5,940 bases of DNA, from NCBI GenBank assembly GCA_021772845.1, contig JAJFLF010000292.1, positions 1 to 5,940 on the forward strand, read 5' to 3'. The translations under genes and the position numbers were made by a program. Of the stretch, positions 4,599-5,940 are shown in pieces. The notes beneath the pieces were generated by a model. The model was not told where the DNA came from and did no database searches. It saw only the letters and a program-made list of their open reading frames with translations. The first letter of the stretch is position 1. Every line of letters begins with the position of its first letter. The stretch comes from Mariprofundus sp. (GTDB lineage Bacteria; Pseudomonadota; Zetaproteobacteria; Mariprofundales; Mariprofundaceae).

Positions 4599-5843
4599 AT
4601 GCCTACAACACAAGATGCCAACCACTGGAGCAATGCCATTGCCCATATTGATGCAGACTGTTTTTTTGCATCTTGTGAACTTGTCCGTCGACCTGAACTG
4701 ATTGGATCACCACTATGCATTCTTTCAAGCCAGGATGCCTGTATTGTAGCCAAAACCTATGATGCAAAAGCTGCCGGTATTAAGACAGGCATGCCGGTAT
4801 GGGAAGCCAAAAAATTAATGCCTCAGGCCACCTATCTGCCTGCAGACTTCGGTTTCTATGGTCTATTGTCTGAGAAAATGTTCTCGATTCTGAGACGTTA
4901 TTCGCCGGATATGGAGATCTACTCAATTGATGAAGGCTTTCTCGATCTGGGCGGCACCAGAGGCTTATGGGGTAAAAGTTATCAAGGCATAGCCCACGAC
5001 ATTCGCAAAGCTGTACATCGGGAAGTTGGTATCACGGTCTCTGTCGGTGTGTCTGTGACCAGGATTTTAGCCAAGATGGCATCTGAATATCATAAACCCA
5101 ATGGCGTAACGATTGTGCCATATTCAATGATTATGCAGTTCTTAGAGCGAACAAGCTTATCGGATATCACCGGTATCGGCCGTAATCGGGAAGCCCTACT
5201 GCGGCAATCCGATATTCATAATCCTGTGGATTTCATCAACAGTGAGATGCAGATCATCCAGCGGTTATTGGGTAAAGCAGGCACAGACCTCTGGCTGGAG
5301 TTACATGGCAAATCAGTTATGGGGCTGGAGCTGCATCTACCACTACCTAAAAGCATGGCCCGAACGGCCAGCATGGGCGCGGTGACATCGGACAGAAAAA
5401 CGATTACCTCACATTTGACCCGCCATACCACCCGATTAGCTACGGCCTTGGTGAATAAACGTCTGTTGGCCAAGCGCCTTACCGTTTTTTTAAAGCTGAA
5501 AGAGTCCTGTTCGGTATCAGCTAAAACTGATTTCGAATATCCGACGAATAATTATTTCAGGCTCAGTCACGCTGTTCAACAGATGATGGGCGATCTATAT
5601 GATGCTCGCAGCCAATACCGTGCCTGTGGTGTGATTGCGGAGAAGATTAGCGAAGCCGAACAGAGTATGCCTGATCTATTTGGTCACATGAAAGCCGATG
5701 CAAAACAGGCTGATCTGCTTATCACGGTCGATAGCATCAATAAAAAATATGGTCGGGATACCCTGAAAATGGCCGAAGCATTCTCACCGCCATCATCAAG
5801 GTCTAATGTGCGATTTATCTATCCCACGATTACAGCCCGCTGA
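4599..5843 (+). CDS. Y-family translesion DNA polymerase, UmuC/DinB-type
   Basis: An error-prone polymerase of 414 residues that would copy damaged template with help of the beta clamp. The palm motif HIDADCFFASCE (16-27) gives metal-binding Asp18 and Asp20 region and the steric-gate Phe23; SIDEGFLDL (109-117) gives Asp111 and Glu112. YDAKAAGIKTGMP (54-66), SVTRILAKMASEYHKPNG (152-169) and a helix-hairpin-helix TGIGRNREALL (191-201) follow. The little-finger domain spans about 240-350. The C-terminus QSMPDLF (355-361) is a candidate clamp-binding peptide, and DSINKKYGRDTL (378-389) matches the UmuC-type tail. Length and tail favour UmuC over DinB (about 350), yet no umuD lies on either side here. 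The start at 4599 is the only ATG/GTG/TTG in frame after a stop at 4542; its Shine-Dalgarno is weak. A LexA-like palindrome lies 10 nt upstream. Confidence 0.93.
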   Translation: MPTTQDANHWSNAIAHIDADCFFASCELVRRPELIGSPLCILSSQDACIVAKTYDAKAAGIKTGMPVWEAKKLMPQATYLPADFGFYGLLSEKMFSILRRYSPDMEIYSIDEGFLDLGGTRGLWGKSYQGIAHDIRKAVHREVGITVSVGVSVTRILAKMASEYHKPNGVTIVPYSMIMQFLERTSLSDITGIGRNREALLRQSDIHNPVDFINSEMQIIQRLLGKAGTDLWLELHGKSVMGLELHLPLPKSMARTASMGAVTSDRKTITSHLTRHTTRLATALVNKRLLAKRLTVFLKLKESCSVSAKTDFEYPTNNYFRLSHAVQQMMGDLYDARSQYRACGVIAEKISEAEQSMPDLFGHMKADAKQADLLITVDSINKKYGRDTLKMAEAFSPPSSRSNVRFIYPTITAR

Positions 5844-5908
5844 AATAGCCCCGTCATCTGTTTAGTCGTCATACCCCAGGGTAGCTCCTCTGTTTCGCAT
5901 TCACCTTC

Positions 5909-5927
5909 TTCCGGACTCGATCCGGAA
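5909..5927. repeat. Dispersed-type palindrome TTCCGGA-CTCGA-TCCGGAA
   Basis: Perfect 7-bp arms around a 5-nt loop, followed by TCC, 65 nt after the polymerase stop. The sequence closely resembles the intergenic palindromic repeats with a TTCCGGA-nnnGA-TCCGGAA core that occur in many proteobacterial genomes. No T run follows directly, so a terminator role is uncertain. The remaining bases 5844-5908 contain only a short TACC/GGTA hairpin (5872-5883). Confidence 0.6.
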
Positions 5928-5940
5928 TCCATAATAAATC

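Overview
The window looks like chromosomal DNA of a Gram-negative proteobacterium of moderate GC content. It carries lipid A synthesis (lpxK), a lipoprotein, mazG and a UmuC/DinB-type polymerase. Gammaproteobacteria or Zetaproteobacteria would both fit; the sequence alone does not decide this.

Layout. On the minus strand at the left, mazG (132-935, GTG start) is followed 30 nt later by the start of a probable DUF3467 protein that runs off the window (1-101). Next, also on the minus strand, is an unusual 234-residue protein (1121-1825). Its N-terminus is the arm-type DNA-binding domain of a tyrosine integrase. The integrase catalytic domain is absent, and in its place is a winged-helix-like domain of a type otherwise familiar from Mu-like phages. 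Directly upstream lies a 304-bp array of eleven copies of GTTGGTTCTTTT in both orientations (1840-2143). It covers the gene's likely promoter and ribosome-binding region. To the right (2144-2416) is a stretch without a convincing gene. It is entered by a perfect plus-strand -10 hexamer and closed by an AT-rich hairpin with a T run, so it may encode a small RNA.

The right part is a minus-strand cluster: lpxK (3450-4463), a small zinc-ribbon protein overlapping its 3' end (3260-3463), and a lipoprotein (2417-3175). Divergent from lpxK is a Y-family DNA polymerase (4599-5843). Its start is preceded by a GTGT-N8-ACAC palindrome that resembles a LexA operator. A dispersed-type palindrome ends the window.

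How the parts relate. mazG and the SOS-type polymerase are housekeeping or stress functions, and lpxK with its followers serves the envelope. The integrase-arm/winged-helix fusion with its repeat array stands apart. It reads as a self-contained DNA-binding module: a protein plus many candidate binding sites. It probably derives from a mobile element and has been turned into a regulator or chromatin-like complex.
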